Below are positions 35,112 to 41,871 of a DNA stretch of 41,871 nucleotides, one piece after another. Made by a program: the position numbers and the translations under genes. Position 1 is the stretch's first letter, and each line of letters opens with the position of its first letter. The notes below the pieces were generated by a model that searched no databases, was not told the origin of the DNA, and saw nothing but the letters and a program-made list of their open reading frames with translations. Location of the stretch: positions 2,075-43,945 of the forward strand of contig DDNL01000007.1 in NCBI GenBank assembly GCA_002341165.1. Direction: 5' to 3'. The stretch is from Shewanellaceae bacterium UBA2521 (GTDB lineage Bacteria; Pseudomonadota; Gammaproteobacteria; Enterobacterales; Shewanellaceae).

Positions 35112-35139
35112 AGCAAGTACCCGACTTGCTTCGTATAAT
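35112..35139 (+). promoter_or_regulatory. Candidate rph promoter with upstream palindrome
   Basis: A perfect 7-bp inverted repeat (AGCAAGT at 35112-35118, ACTTGCT at 35124-35130) lies directly before TATAAT (35134-35139), covering the place where a -35 would sit. The rph ATG is 34 bases downstream. The palindrome may be a regulator site or may simply replace a poor -35. Confidence 0.45.
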
Positions 35140-35173
35140 GAGCGACATTATTGAAATGAAATAGGAAAAATCT

Positions 35174-35887
35174 ATGCGTCCAAGTGGAAGAACTGCGGCT
35201 CAAGTACGTTCGATTAGTTTTACTCGCAATTTTACTCAGCACGCTGAAGGTTCAGTTTTGGTTGAGTATGGTCAGACGAAAGTTATATGTACCGCAAGTT
35301 TTATTGAAGGCGTACCGCGTTTTTTGAAAGGCCAAGGTAAAGGATGGGTGACAGCTGAATACGGTATGTTACCGCGTTCAACGCACTCAAGAATGAACCG
35401 CGAATCAGCTCAAGGTAAACAAAGCGGTCGTACTCAAGAAATTCAACGTCTAATAGGGCGCTCATTGCGTGCCGCTGTTGATCTAGAGGCTTTGGGTGAG
35501 AACACTATTACTATCGATTGTGATGTGATTCAAGCTGATGGTGGAACCCGTACAGCAGCTATTTCTGGTGCTTGTGTTGCTCTATCGGATGCATTGAGTT
35601 TTGCGCGTGCACAAGGTTATCTTAAAACGAATCCTCTTAAACATATGATTGCAGCTGTGAGTGTGGGCATGTATGAAGGTGAGGCGATTTGTGATTTAGA
35701 ATACGTTGAAGATTCTGCAGCTGAAACAGATATGAATGTTGTGATGACGGAAACAGGTAAAATTATTGAAGTGCAAGGCACAGCAGAGCAAGAAGCTTTC
35801 AGTTATGATGAGCTCTTAACTATGATAGAACTGGCTAAGCATGGTATTCAAGAGATTATCGAAGAACAAAGATCTGTTCTAGTCTAG
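35174..35887 (+). CDS. rph: Ribonuclease PH
   Basis: RNase PH is a phosphorolytic 3'-5' exonuclease that trims tRNA precursors. The 237-residue product is the full family length, with MRPSGRTAAQVRSISFTRNF, GWVTAEYGMLPRSTH and GRSLRAAVDLEALGENTI, and the phosphate-binding GGTRTAAISGA. It is not frameshifted, unlike rph in E. coli K-12 MG1655. In many relatives pyrE follows; here accessory sequence does. Confidence 0.97.
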   Translation: MRPSGRTAAQVRSISFTRNFTQHAEGSVLVEYGQTKVICTASFIEGVPRFLKGQGKGWVTAEYGMLPRSTHSRMNRESAQGKQSGRTQEIQRLIGRSLRAAVDLEALGENTITIDCDVIQADGGTRTAAISGACVALSDALSFARAQGYLKTNPLKHMIAAVSVGMYEGEAICDLEYVEDSAAETDMNVVMTETGKIIEVQGTAEQEAFSYDELLTMIELAKHGIQEIIEEQRSVLV

Positions 35888-35910
35888 ATTCACTTTCATA
35901 GAGTAGGCTC

Positions 35911-36219
35911 TCATCTATTGTGTGCTGTGAAGTGAGCGTAAAGTAGGGATGCGCAGTTTGCATCCCCTTTGAGTACATGAGTATAAAGATAGTCTGATTG
36001 GTTATGTATCATGATCATAAGGGCTTCTGCTTGAGCACCCTGATTTAATTTTTGCAATGCATCTGAACGATAGAGCTTATCAGGTTGAACCTGTTCGGTG
36101 ATGTCATCAATGATCGCATTACCTATCGCGATTAAACGCTCATAATCAATGACCAAAGCATAATCATTTTCTATATAATCTGCAAAATAACGGGGATCGT
36201 TAACCTGAATAATGTACAT
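35911..36219 (-). CDS. Unrecognised 102-residue protein, 5' end adjoining an IS relic
   Basis: I do not recognise this protein. It begins MYIIQVNDPRYFADYIEND and is acidic in its first half (VIDYERLIAIGNAIIDDITEQVQ). It has no membrane segment or signal peptide. I chose the ATG at 36219; the frame stays open to a GTG at 36273 that lies inside the terminal repeat of the neighbouring IS6-type relic. The gene's original 5' end or promoter was therefore probably replaced by the insertion. It is convergent with rph. Confidence 0.5.
   Translation of the reverse strand: MYIIQVNDPRYFADYIENDYALVIDYERLIAIGNAIIDDITEQVQPDKLYRSDALQKLNQGAQAEALMIMIHNQSDYLYTHVLKGDANCASLLYAHFTAHNR
35947..35967 (+). terminator. 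Possible rph terminator inside the tail of an opposing ORF
   Basis: GGGATGC pairs with GCATCCC around a 7-base loop about 60 bases after rph, followed by a short CTTT. It overlaps the 3' end of the minus-strand gene at 35911, so coding use would compete with this reading. Confidence 0.3.
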
Positions 36220-36260
36220 TAATGCTTTGGCTTTATTGATATGATGATGTCGCTTTTTAT

Positions 36261-36272
36261 GGTTCTGTCGCA
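36261..36272 (+). repeat. Left terminal inverted repeat of the IS6-type relic
   Basis: GGTTCTGTCGCA matches the reverse complement of 36855-36866 at all 12 positions; similarity stops at base 13. Confidence 0.85.
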
Positions 36273-36314
36273 CATTAATAATTTAAACTGGGTAACATGA
36301 TGCTCAAGATATAA

Positions 36315-36798
36315 TTAGCCTGCAAATGCATAAAATTGTTCAAATGGAGTGATGCCTTCAATATCAACTTGCCCTCGTTTAAGCATTGTCCACATTTCTT
36401 TTCCGTGAAGTCCTGCTTCTGCTTCTTCAAGAGACCTCCAACCTCAAGCTTGTCGAGTTTTTTGTTTGACCCATCGATGGCTTTTTTCGGCAATATTATG
36501 GAGATATTTTACGCTGAAGATCTCAATGAATAACAATATAAACAAACCTGATAGCCAGAGTCGAATATTCATCTTATCTATACGCCAAGAGTCAGATACA
36601 GCCTTCTTTTTTAGCCTTATATCATGCTCTAAAATAGGTGTGTATTTTATAACCCAACGATGAATCGTAGCATGATCAACCTTTATTCATCGAACCAATT
36701 GAATCTCTTCAATTTCACGATAACTGAGCTTATAAGCATGATAATAACGAATCTTATTCAATAATAAAGGTCGATGGGAAATGGCAGCCTTTAAACAT
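36315..36798 (-). pseudogene. IS6-family transposase, decayed
   Basis: Across frames the minus strand reads MFKGCHFP, then KLSYREIEEI, VDHATIHRWVIKYTPILEH and SWRID, then jumps to KYLHNIAEKSHRWVKQKTRQ and a final FEQFYAFAG. These are the N-terminal HTH region, the first catalytic Asp region and the C-terminal Glu region of IS6 transposases. The central catalytic segment with the second Asp is missing. At least three stops or shifts are present, so the gene is inactive. Confidence 0.85.
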
Positions 36799-36854
36799 AA
36801 TTACTTATCAATTTTGGAAAATCAACATCTACAACACGCTAAATAGTAAAAGTT

Positions 36855-36866
36855 TGCGACAGAACC
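36855..36866 (+). repeat. Right terminal inverted repeat of the IS6-type relic
   Basis: TGCGACAGAACC is the exact inverse of 36261-36272. The frameshifted gene tail at 36871 starts immediately outside it. Confidence 0.85.
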
Positions 36867-36870
36867 AAAA

Positions 36871-37084
36871 TTAAAGATAGAAGAAAGTTTAAATAGTAAA
36901 TTTATCATAGAGGATATATCTTCAGGTCATGACTGGGCTCTCATGCAAAAGAACTATATCCCACAGATCAATCAGCAAAAAGGTTTTGTATATGATGTTC
37001 TCCTATTTAAAAGATTCATACTCTGAACTAAATCAGAATGATATCTCTAAAATAGAAAAGGAAACTGGATACGGTATCAATTAA
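36871..37084 (+). pseudogene. Frameshifted 3' fragment of an unknown gene
   Basis: Directly outside the IS end an open frame reads ESLNSKFIIEDISSGHDWAL and MQKNYIPQINQQKGFVYD, but then stops at 37024. Shifting by one base near 36995 continues it as FSYLKDSYSELNQNDISKIE to a stop at 37082-37084. Together they look like one C-terminal region broken by an indel and cut off at its 5' side by the IS. I do not recognise the family. The rest of this gap, 37085-37318, is AT-rich with nothing I can assign. Confidence 0.45.
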
Positions 37085-37318
37085 TGTGAGCGCCTTTATT
37101 CTTTTTATTTTTTGAAAATAAAATGTGTCAAATATGATCTTCTTCCGTAATAAACCCAAGGCCTAAATGAGGTTTCAGGTTAATGTATCTTACAAGAAAT
37201 CTCACTATGAAAAAAAATGGTGTTTCAATTCTAATGTTGAATAATTTACGTATTCCATTATGCTTAAATTAATTGCAACATTCCATAATAATGATTTTCC
37301 ACAAACAATGATAAAAAA

Positions 37319-39211
37319 ATGATTCGAGAATGGTTTCAGGTGAAATTATGTAGACGAATATTGATAAAATTTATGTGGCCGGTATATTGGTTTTGTCCGG
37401 TGTGTCTTGGTGCCTGTTTGCCAGTGAAACTTGCTATTGCAGGATCCTGCGGTTCTGATGTTCCAACAACACGGTTTACTGCCGAGGACACAGCACAGAA
37501 TATAGAAGATTTGAAAGATTTCTATCCTGAAATTTCATCTTATGTTCAAGATAATATAGTACAAAAGAGTGTTGAGGTTGCACCACAGTATAGTGAAAAC
37601 ATGAGCCAAATGTTCATACAATCGAGTTCTCAAGTTGTGAATAAAGGCATGTTTACCAGAGTGTTGGAAGGTGTCTCTGTGGTAGCTTGGATGGCAGGGG
37701 TGGTGGAAACTTTTACAGATACACACAGCAACAGCCTTGATAAAATAGCTGCCGTTTCAGGGATTATACCTGTTGTGGGTGAAATATTATTAGGCTTTGA
37801 TATCGCCTATGATGAAATTGAATCAATGCAACATACAGCAGATGAGCTACAGCAAGCATGGACAGCTAAGATTCACTTCGATCATAACAGTTTGGATGAT
37901 TTAAACACCAAGTATGACCAAGAACTGCTGGAACAATATGGCCGTCAACTTGATATTCTGTTTGTGAAAAGCTATATCATGTGGGTGCAACAGTATACTG
38001 TGAGTTTGCAGATGCTCAAACACATCAACCATCTACTAGATCGCCACTATATTATAGAACTTTATCGCAGTATATATGCTGATCAGACACCACAGCAACT
38101 TGAACAACAGCGACTATTGCAACTGAAGCATTGTGCTGAACACGCCCCTCAAGCCTTTTCCGAGAATGGATTGCTGAACCCCAATGTGGTGATGCAGTGT
38201 TATCAGGTTGGTTTAAAGGAATGGATGAAGCCAATTGCTGCACTTTATTTACATCAAAATCCTGCATTAAAACAAAAACTGATTCACTTAGGCCAGCAAT
38301 TGTATACGGCAAAGCAGAAGATTGCACATCATTGGAAGAGCTCATTGCATGATGCGAGTCTCAAAGCAAAAAAGCAATTTAGCCGCTTAGCAGATAGCGC
38401 AGCCCATACTCTTTTTCAATCGAAATCTTGGGACACTTATCGTCATCATGTACTTGAAAAAGGGTTTAATTATGCTTTTGATATATGGTCTATACGTAAT
38501 CAAATAACCATGTTTGGTACCGGCTTAATATTAACAGTAAAGAAAATAAAAAAAGCCCCTTTTTTAGGGTATCAAATGTTTTTGATATGTACTAGATTAA
38601 ATACAACTGCTAATTTTATGGGGATCTCTTATCCAACTTGTCGGAAGCCTTATAGAAATAATTTTTATTTAAGGCTGAACTCAACAGATATGCCTGAAGA
38701 TTTTTTAGCCTTGCAACAAAAAGTCAACTCAGAAGAAAGTTTTATGAAGCATGCTCAAGCCATGCAGAACAAGTGGTTTAAGTTTGGTATTTTATCCTAT
38801 AGATTTAACCAGTCGCAAGGGGTACAGGCATTACGTAAGGATGTATTGACTCATAATTTGCCATCTCATCTTAATACGATAACGTACAAGCAAGATGATA
38901 TAGTGAACTTTAATCCAAATTTCTTAGGTCAAACGCTCCAGGCCATAGACGATGAATTCAGCCAGTCCATTTCAACGAAAAAAAAAGCTCAAATGTCTTA
39001 TTTTATGGATGAGACAAAAACATATCAGGAACTTCCTGTTTTATCTAAATTGTTTAAAGGCATCGTTGAGTTTCATAATCTACCTTGGTGGCCTCAATTT
39101 ATCTCTTCGTTGGTCTATATGGATTTAAACAGTCGCCTAGCATTAGACTATTGTATGGAGGAACCTTGTCCATCTGCATACGGTGCAAGGAGTTTTGTTC
39201 AAGATGAATAA
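37319..39211 (+). CDS. Exported 630-residue protein with diphtheria-toxin-like hydrophobic hairpin (candidate toxin)
   Basis: I do not recognise a named family. The N terminus is a long signal peptide (basic 1-17, hydrophobic 18-41, likely cut after AIA at 39-41). Residues 111-165 hold two hydrophobic helices separated by an acidic turn; the second contains IPVVGEILLGFDIAY (150-164), which resembles IPLVGELVDIGFAAY in helices TH8-TH9 of diphtheria toxin as I remember it. Long amphipathic helices follow (190-350), then a mixed region with aromatic and paired cysteines near the end. No catalytic motif is evident. The start has no clear ribosome-binding site; Met19 is an alternative. The next gene overlaps its stop by eight bases. 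IS relics flank the pair. Confidence 0.7.
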   Translation: MIREWFQVKLCRRILIKFMWPVYWFCPVCLGACLPVKLAIAGSCGSDVPTTRFTAEDTAQNIEDLKDFYPEISSYVQDNIVQKSVEVAPQYSENMSQMFIQSSSQVVNKGMFTRVLEGVSVVAWMAGVVETFTDTHSNSLDKIAAVSGIIPVVGEILLGFDIAYDEIESMQHTADELQQAWTAKIHFDHNSLDDLNTKYDQELLEQYGRQLDILFVKSYIMWVQQYTVSLQMLKHINHLLDRHYIIELYRSIYADQTPQQLEQQRLLQLKHCAEHAPQAFSENGLLNPNVVMQCYQVGLKEWMKPIAALYLHQNPALKQKLIHLGQQLYTAKQKIAHHWKSSLHDASLKAKKQFSRLADSAAHTLFQSKSWDTYRHHVLEKGFNYAFDIWSIRNQITMFGTGLILTVKKIKKAPFLGYQMFLICTRLNTTANFMGISYPTCRKPYRNNFYLRLNSTDMPEDFLALQQKVNSEESFMKHAQAMQNKWFKFGILSYRFNQSQGVQALRKDVLTHNLPSHLNTITYKQDDIVNFNPNFLGQTLQAIDDEFSQSISTKKKAQMSYFMDETKTYQELPVLSKLFKGIVEFHNLPWWPQFISSLVYMDLNSRLALDYCMEEPCPSAYGARSFVQDE

Positions 39212-39878
39212 GTGGATGCGATTTTTTTTGGCGTTATATGCTTATTTAACAGCAGTGGTTGCTTTTGCCGGCGACGTTGAGAGCTTATTAAGTCTCCTAG
39301 CAACCGAGCCAGTTATCAAAGTGTATGATACGTATAAATCTGCAGGTATCTTATTAAATAGTGATTCAAAGACGACTATACGCCGTATCATGAAGCTAAT
39401 GAAGCAATCTGGCTATGAAAGTGCATTTTTAAAGATGAACGCCCAAGTAGGCTTTCGTTCTTTATATTTTATTAGGCATGAACAATTGATGTCCCAAGGG
39501 TTAAAAAAAATTCTGCCGCATTGTCTTATAACATTAGAAAAAGACCAAAAAAAGTGGGTTATTGATGTTAATATGGTTGAATTATCCGGCGTTGATGCAC
39601 CTTTTATGGGGACAGAAGCAGCTTGGTTAGAAAAGTTGACTGAAATCAGTGAAGGCAAGGTTTTAAGAAAAAAATCCAGCCTTGTATTTTATCGAGATTA
39701 TAGCTCATTTGATGCGATATTTGCGGCGGAAGCTGAACCTGTGGTTGATCTTGTTAAAAGTTCGATTAATTGGGTTCGAAAACCATTTTGGTATAAAGTT
39801 TGGCATGCGAAGTATAAAACGATAGGCTCGAGGAGCATGAATTATTGGCAGCGTATTCGGACTCAGTGTAGCCTTTAA
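39204..39878 (+). CDS. Exported 224-residue partner protein, unrecognised
   Basis: The protein starts with a typical signal peptide (MNKWMRFFLALYAYLTAVVAFA, quoted in part as MRFFLALYAYLTAVVAFA, cut after residue 22). The mature part is basic and mixed in fold, with one cysteine in the middle (PHCL) and one at the C terminus (QCSL). I find no known motif. I chose the ATG at 39204, 11 bases after AAGGAG; a GTG at 39183 in frame would spoil the signal peptide. Its ATG lies within the end of the upstream gene (8-base overlap), so the two are surely co-translated and probably work together. Confidence 0.75.
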   Translation: MNKWMRFFLALYAYLTAVVAFAGDVESLLSLLATEPVIKVYDTYKSAGILLNSDSKTTIRRIMKLMKQSGYESAFLKMNAQVGFRSLYFIRHEQLMSQGLKKILPHCLITLEKDQKKWVIDVNMVELSGVDAPFMGTEAAWLEKLTEISEGKVLRKKSSLVFYRDYSSFDAIFAAEAEPVVDLVKSSINWVRKPFWYKVWHAKYKTIGSRSMNYWQRIRTQCSL

Positions 39879-39887
39879 TCCTTAAGT

Positions 39888-40226
39888 TTATTTGAGATAA
39901 ATAGAGAATAAATACAAGACAGATATGGACGCTTCCTGTTTGTCAAACAAATTTATCCTAAGCCTTGCGATTTTATGCGCGACAGCAACTACAGCACAAC
40001 AGGCATGTTTTCTTAATGTGAGCTCTGAAACCCAAAGACTAAAATCATCGTTTTTCTTTTCGGCTCGAGGCATAATGGCTCTCGCTCCATGAATAAGCTG
40101 TTTTCTTAGATAAGAGTTGCCACGCTTGGTGATCCCCTTATTGACTGTATGCGTCCTTGAAGCATATTGGCGCGGTGTAAGTCCCAACCAAACAGCGAGT
40201 TTTTTTGGGTTTTTAAAGGCTTGACC
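39888..40226 (-). pseudogene. IS110-type transposase, C-terminal fragment
   Basis: The minus strand reads GQAFKNPKKLAVWLGLTPRQ, then NKGITKRGNSYLRKQLIHGA and an AHKIARL segment, which is the C-terminal (transposase_20) region of IS110/IS1111 transposases with its conserved Ser. A stop precedes it at 40227, and the N-terminal RuvC-like DEDD domain is absent. No ends are visible, as is usual for this family. It lies convergent to, and 9 bases from, the exported gene pair. Confidence 0.85.
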
Positions 40227-40243
40227 TTACCCCTAACTTAATA

Positions 40244-41113
40244 CTAACCTTCTGGATTTTGTAAAGGTTTAATGAGGCGAAAACCTAAACCATCCTCTCT
40301 AAAACCTCTTGAATGCATGTCACATTGTGCAAGAGAATTTACAGCCATATTAAAACTGCCGCCGCAATAATATTTCATATTTATCAAGCCTTCCATAGAG
40401 TCATCTAACCACTCTGAAACGTTACCATTCAGATCGTAAATTTTTAACTCATTCATTTTTTTCTGACCTATAGGATGTAATTGAACCACTGAATTCTCTG
40501 GAAACCATGCGACATATTGACTGTGATTGCTTCCTGCAAAAATATCACCATAGGTCTTATTTATAAGACCAAGATGTCCACCTCGAGCAGCAATCTGCCA
40601 TTCTATATAAGTAGGTAGTCTAAAGCCTTTTGAATTGTCATTTCTCACCACGAGATGATGCTCTTGATCTTCTGGTCGCTGTCGTAAAGGTATGTGATCA
40701 TCCTGTACATAATAAGGTGTATAGCCTGACCACTCACTTAAAGCATTTGCAAATAAAATAGCATCCCACCAATCTACTCCTTGTACAGGAATATTTGGGT
40801 TTTCTGATTCAAAGTTCAGAATAATCTCGCTATATCCGTGCTCGATAGCCCAAGAACGGACTTGATTATAAAGACTGCAATTCACTTCATATTGCATCAT
40901 GGTAAAGGCATGTGTAGACACATTAGTATGCTGAGCGTAATCATGATCACCGTGTACAGTACCAACATAATACCTTCCTTCTTTGATAATACTCATGGGT
41001 ATAGAAGGTGCTGGTTTTGGCTTGCTATCAAAATATATGAAAACCACGATTACGATTATTGAAACACAAAAGAAAGCAAGAAGTAATTTCTTACTTTTAA
41101 AAATAACAGGCAT
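40244..41113 (-). CDS. Membrane-anchored formylglycine-generating-enzyme-like (SUMF1) protein, probably non-catalytic
   Basis: The 289-residue protein has one N-terminal membrane segment (9-28) and then an FGE/SUMF1 domain outside the cytoplasm. Visible motifs are YEVNCSLYNQV (75-85), VDWWDAILFANALSEWSG (113-130), GFRLPTYIEWQIAARGG (163-179), YDLNGNVSEWLDD (226-238), CGGSFN (250-255) and the closing GLGFRL (275-280). True sulfatase-activating FGEs carry two copper-binding cysteines five apart just after GGSF; here only Cys250 and Cys264 occur, so catalysis of that kind is unlikely. The fold also serves in EgtB-like, PvdO-like and ligand-binding proteins. Its start overlaps the end of the upstream gene by 17 bases. 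Confidence 0.8.
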   Translation of the reverse strand: MPVIFKSKKLLLAFFCVSIIVIVVFIYFDSKPKPAPSIPMSIIKEGRYYVGTVHGDHDYAQHTNVSTHAFTMMQYEVNCSLYNQVRSWAIEHGYSEIILNFESENPNIPVQGVDWWDAILFANALSEWSGYTPYYVQDDHIPLRQRPEDQEHHLVVRNDNSKGFRLPTYIEWQIAARGGHLGLINKTYGDIFAGSNHSQYVAWFPENSVVQLHPIGQKKMNELKIYDLNGNVSEWLDDSMEGLINMKYYCGGSFNMAVNSLAQCDMHSRGFREDGLGFRLIKPLQNPEG

Positions 41114-41642
41114 AATTGGATTCCTTTAAATTAAGTAGTGTAGCTTTTTTGAGAAAATTAAGGTGTTTTCTGATCTCTTCTGAGAAGTCACTTTTGGTTT
41201 CTGATATCTTGGCGAGCACTTGCTGAAAATATGCATCACAATAGGACTTTGAGATAAAGAAATTAAGCAATTTTTTGGAGGTAATTGCGTAGTCATACGA
41301 AAGAGCAATCGAGATCGCAATATTTTTAAATTTTTTTTCTGTTATGGCATATCCAACCAAATGTTGATAGATAAGATTTACGGAGTCAGGCATAAGAAGT
41401 GAGTTACTTTTAGTAAAAAAAAGAATGGCTTTTAAAGTTAATTTTTGACCTTCTAGTATTTTTAGAATTAACCTATTTAAAATAGGTCTAACAGGTATAC
41501 AGCATACTAAAAAAGAATCCTGCATAATACACTTCATCCAGTTATTGTATTGATTAATTGACATAGGCAATTGATCAATAAATAAAATAATATCAATGAT
41601 GACTTGATAATCTGCGTTTTTATAATAATCAGAGTAAAGCAA
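41097..41642 (-). CDS. Unrecognised helical 181-residue protein with TTG start
   Basis: No family is recognised. The protein is rich in Leu, Ile, Lys and Tyr with repeated amphipathic helices (VIIDIILFIDQLP, LILKILEGQKLTLKAIL, ISIALSYDYAITSKKLLNF), perhaps a helical-repeat protein. The best available start is TTG at 41642; there is no ATG upstream before an in-frame stop at about 41678, and no clear ribosome-binding site, so the 5' end could be damaged or use another start. Its 3' end overlaps the FGE-like gene by 17 bases, so the two are co-transcribed. Confidence 0.55.
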   Translation of the reverse strand: MLYSDYYKNADYQVIIDIILFIDQLPMSINQYNNWMKCIMQDSFLVCCIPVRPILNRLILKILEGQKLTLKAILFFTKSNSLLMPDSVNLIYQHLVGYAITEKKFKNIAISIALSYDYAITSKKLLNFFISKSYCDAYFQQVLAKISETKSDFSEEIRKHLNFLKKATLLNLKESNYACYF

Positions 41643-41736
41643 AGAATAAAGAATAGACCACTTATCTTTGTTTTTTTAAATTTATACAGTTAGATGTCGA
41701 TATAGGCTTATCAAAATACTTAATAAGTCGACTCTT

Positions 41737-41871
41737 ATGTACTCATTTTTAAGAATTTATCTACAACTCGTTTTTTGTTGTTGTCTATTTCTTTCAGGAT
41801 GCGACTCTGCATCTGAACAGGATGAGTTTGAGTGTTTTGGTGATTGCGGTAATAATACTGTCTCTGGGGTA
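41737..41871 (+). CDS. Start of a cysteine-rich lipoprotein, cut by window end
   Basis: The first 45 residues begin MYSFLRIYLQLVFCCCLFLS with a lipobox LSGC (19-22) and continue acidic and cysteine-containing (CDSASEQDEFECFGDCGNN). Cys22 would be lipidated. The rest lies outside the window, so the function cannot be judged. It is divergent from the 181-residue gene across a 94-base gap (41643-41736) in which I see no clear promoter. Confidence 0.6.
   Translation, partial: MYSFLRIYLQLVFCCCLFLSGCDSASEQDEFECFGDCGNNTVSGV

Larger units (their letters stand above)
36261..36866 (-). mobile_element. IS6-family insertion sequence relic, internally deleted
   Basis: The element is bounded by perfect 12-bp inverted ends, GGTTCTGTCGCA at 36261-36272 and TGCGACAGAACC at 36855-36866, of the GGTTCTGTTGCA type used by the IS6 family. 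At 606 bp it is shorter than complete members (roughly 700-880 bp). The transposase inside is broken. No 8-bp target duplication is visible in the flanks, which fits an old insertion followed by rearrangement. Confidence 0.85.

Noticed and set aside
35888..35947. tRNA gene as an integration site after rph
   Set aside because: No cloverleaf or conserved T-loop sequence is present between rph and the IS relic.
38052..38345. Minus-strand 97-codon frame inside the exported 630-residue gene
   Set aside because: It lacks a ribosome-binding site and lies wholly opposite a longer frame with signal peptide and partner gene.
37319..39878. Toxin-antitoxin pair
   Set aside because: Both products have signal peptides and the first is 630 residues, unlike cytoplasmic toxin-antitoxin modules.
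40244..41113. Diversity-generating retroelement target (FGE/C-type lectin fold)
   Set aside because: No reverse transcriptase or template repeat is present in the window and the C-terminal codons show no adenine-directed variability that I can see.

Overview
The window is A+T-rich bacterial chromosome from a gammaproteobacterium. Ribosomal, SecY, RpoA, AceE/AceF/Lpd, AcnB, HemE and Udp proteins all read like gammaproteobacterial orthologues. Gene neighbourhoods also fit: mutT-yacG-zapD-coaE-pilDCBA-nadC next to ampDE, rsd facing hemE, and yicC facing rph. I cannot place it to genus. The mix (ZapD, AmpE, Rsd, AcnB and a pilABCD set) suits an enteric/Vibrio/Oceanospirillum-type lineage better than Legionella or Francisella types.

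Layout. 1-9337: the end of the S10 operon (rplP tail, rpmC, rpsQ), then a terminator and a recognisable spc promoter. The spc operon follows in canonical order through secY and the 37-residue rpmJ. Next come a hairpin, the S4-type translational control element, and the alpha operon (rpsM-rpsK-rpsD-rpoA-rplQ) with its terminator. 9362-11015: a BaiN/HI0933-type flavoprotein and a MutT-type Nudix hydrolase. 10976-17324, minus strand: yacG, zapD, coaE, the type IV pilus genes pilD, pilC, pilB (short) and pilA, then nadC. 17469-18951: ampD and ampE, for muropeptide recycling. 18952-19457: a complex leader with hairpins and two -10 elements. 19458-25298: the pyruvate dehydrogenase complex (aceE, aceF, lpd). 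25417-27738: a secreted patatin phospholipase fused to an outer-membrane barrel (type Vd, PlpD-like). 27869-35887: acnB, rsd, hemE, an SO_0444-type metal permease, udp, yicC and rph.

Everything up to rph is conserved housekeeping sequence. From 35888 to the end the character changes. There is an IS6-family relic with perfect 12-bp ends, a frameshifted gene tail, an IS110-type transposase tail and AT-rich spacers. There are also several genes I cannot assign: a two-gene set of exported proteins, a membrane-anchored formylglycine-generating-enzyme-like protein, a 181-residue unknown, and the start of a cysteine-rich lipoprotein. This is an accessory islet.

The most interesting candidate is the exported pair at 37319-39878. 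Its 630-residue first protein has a signal peptide followed by a hydrophobic hairpin resembling the TH8-TH9 helical hairpin of the diphtheria toxin translocation domain. The second gene overlaps it by 8 bases and also encodes a signal peptide. I suggest, as inference only, a novel secreted toxin-like pair. Other notable points are the type Vd phospholipase lodged between the PDH operon and acnB, a 47-base near-perfect hairpin at the predicted aceE transcript start, an inverted repeat framing a consensus -10 upstream of lpd, and a pilus ATPase lacking its N-terminal domain.
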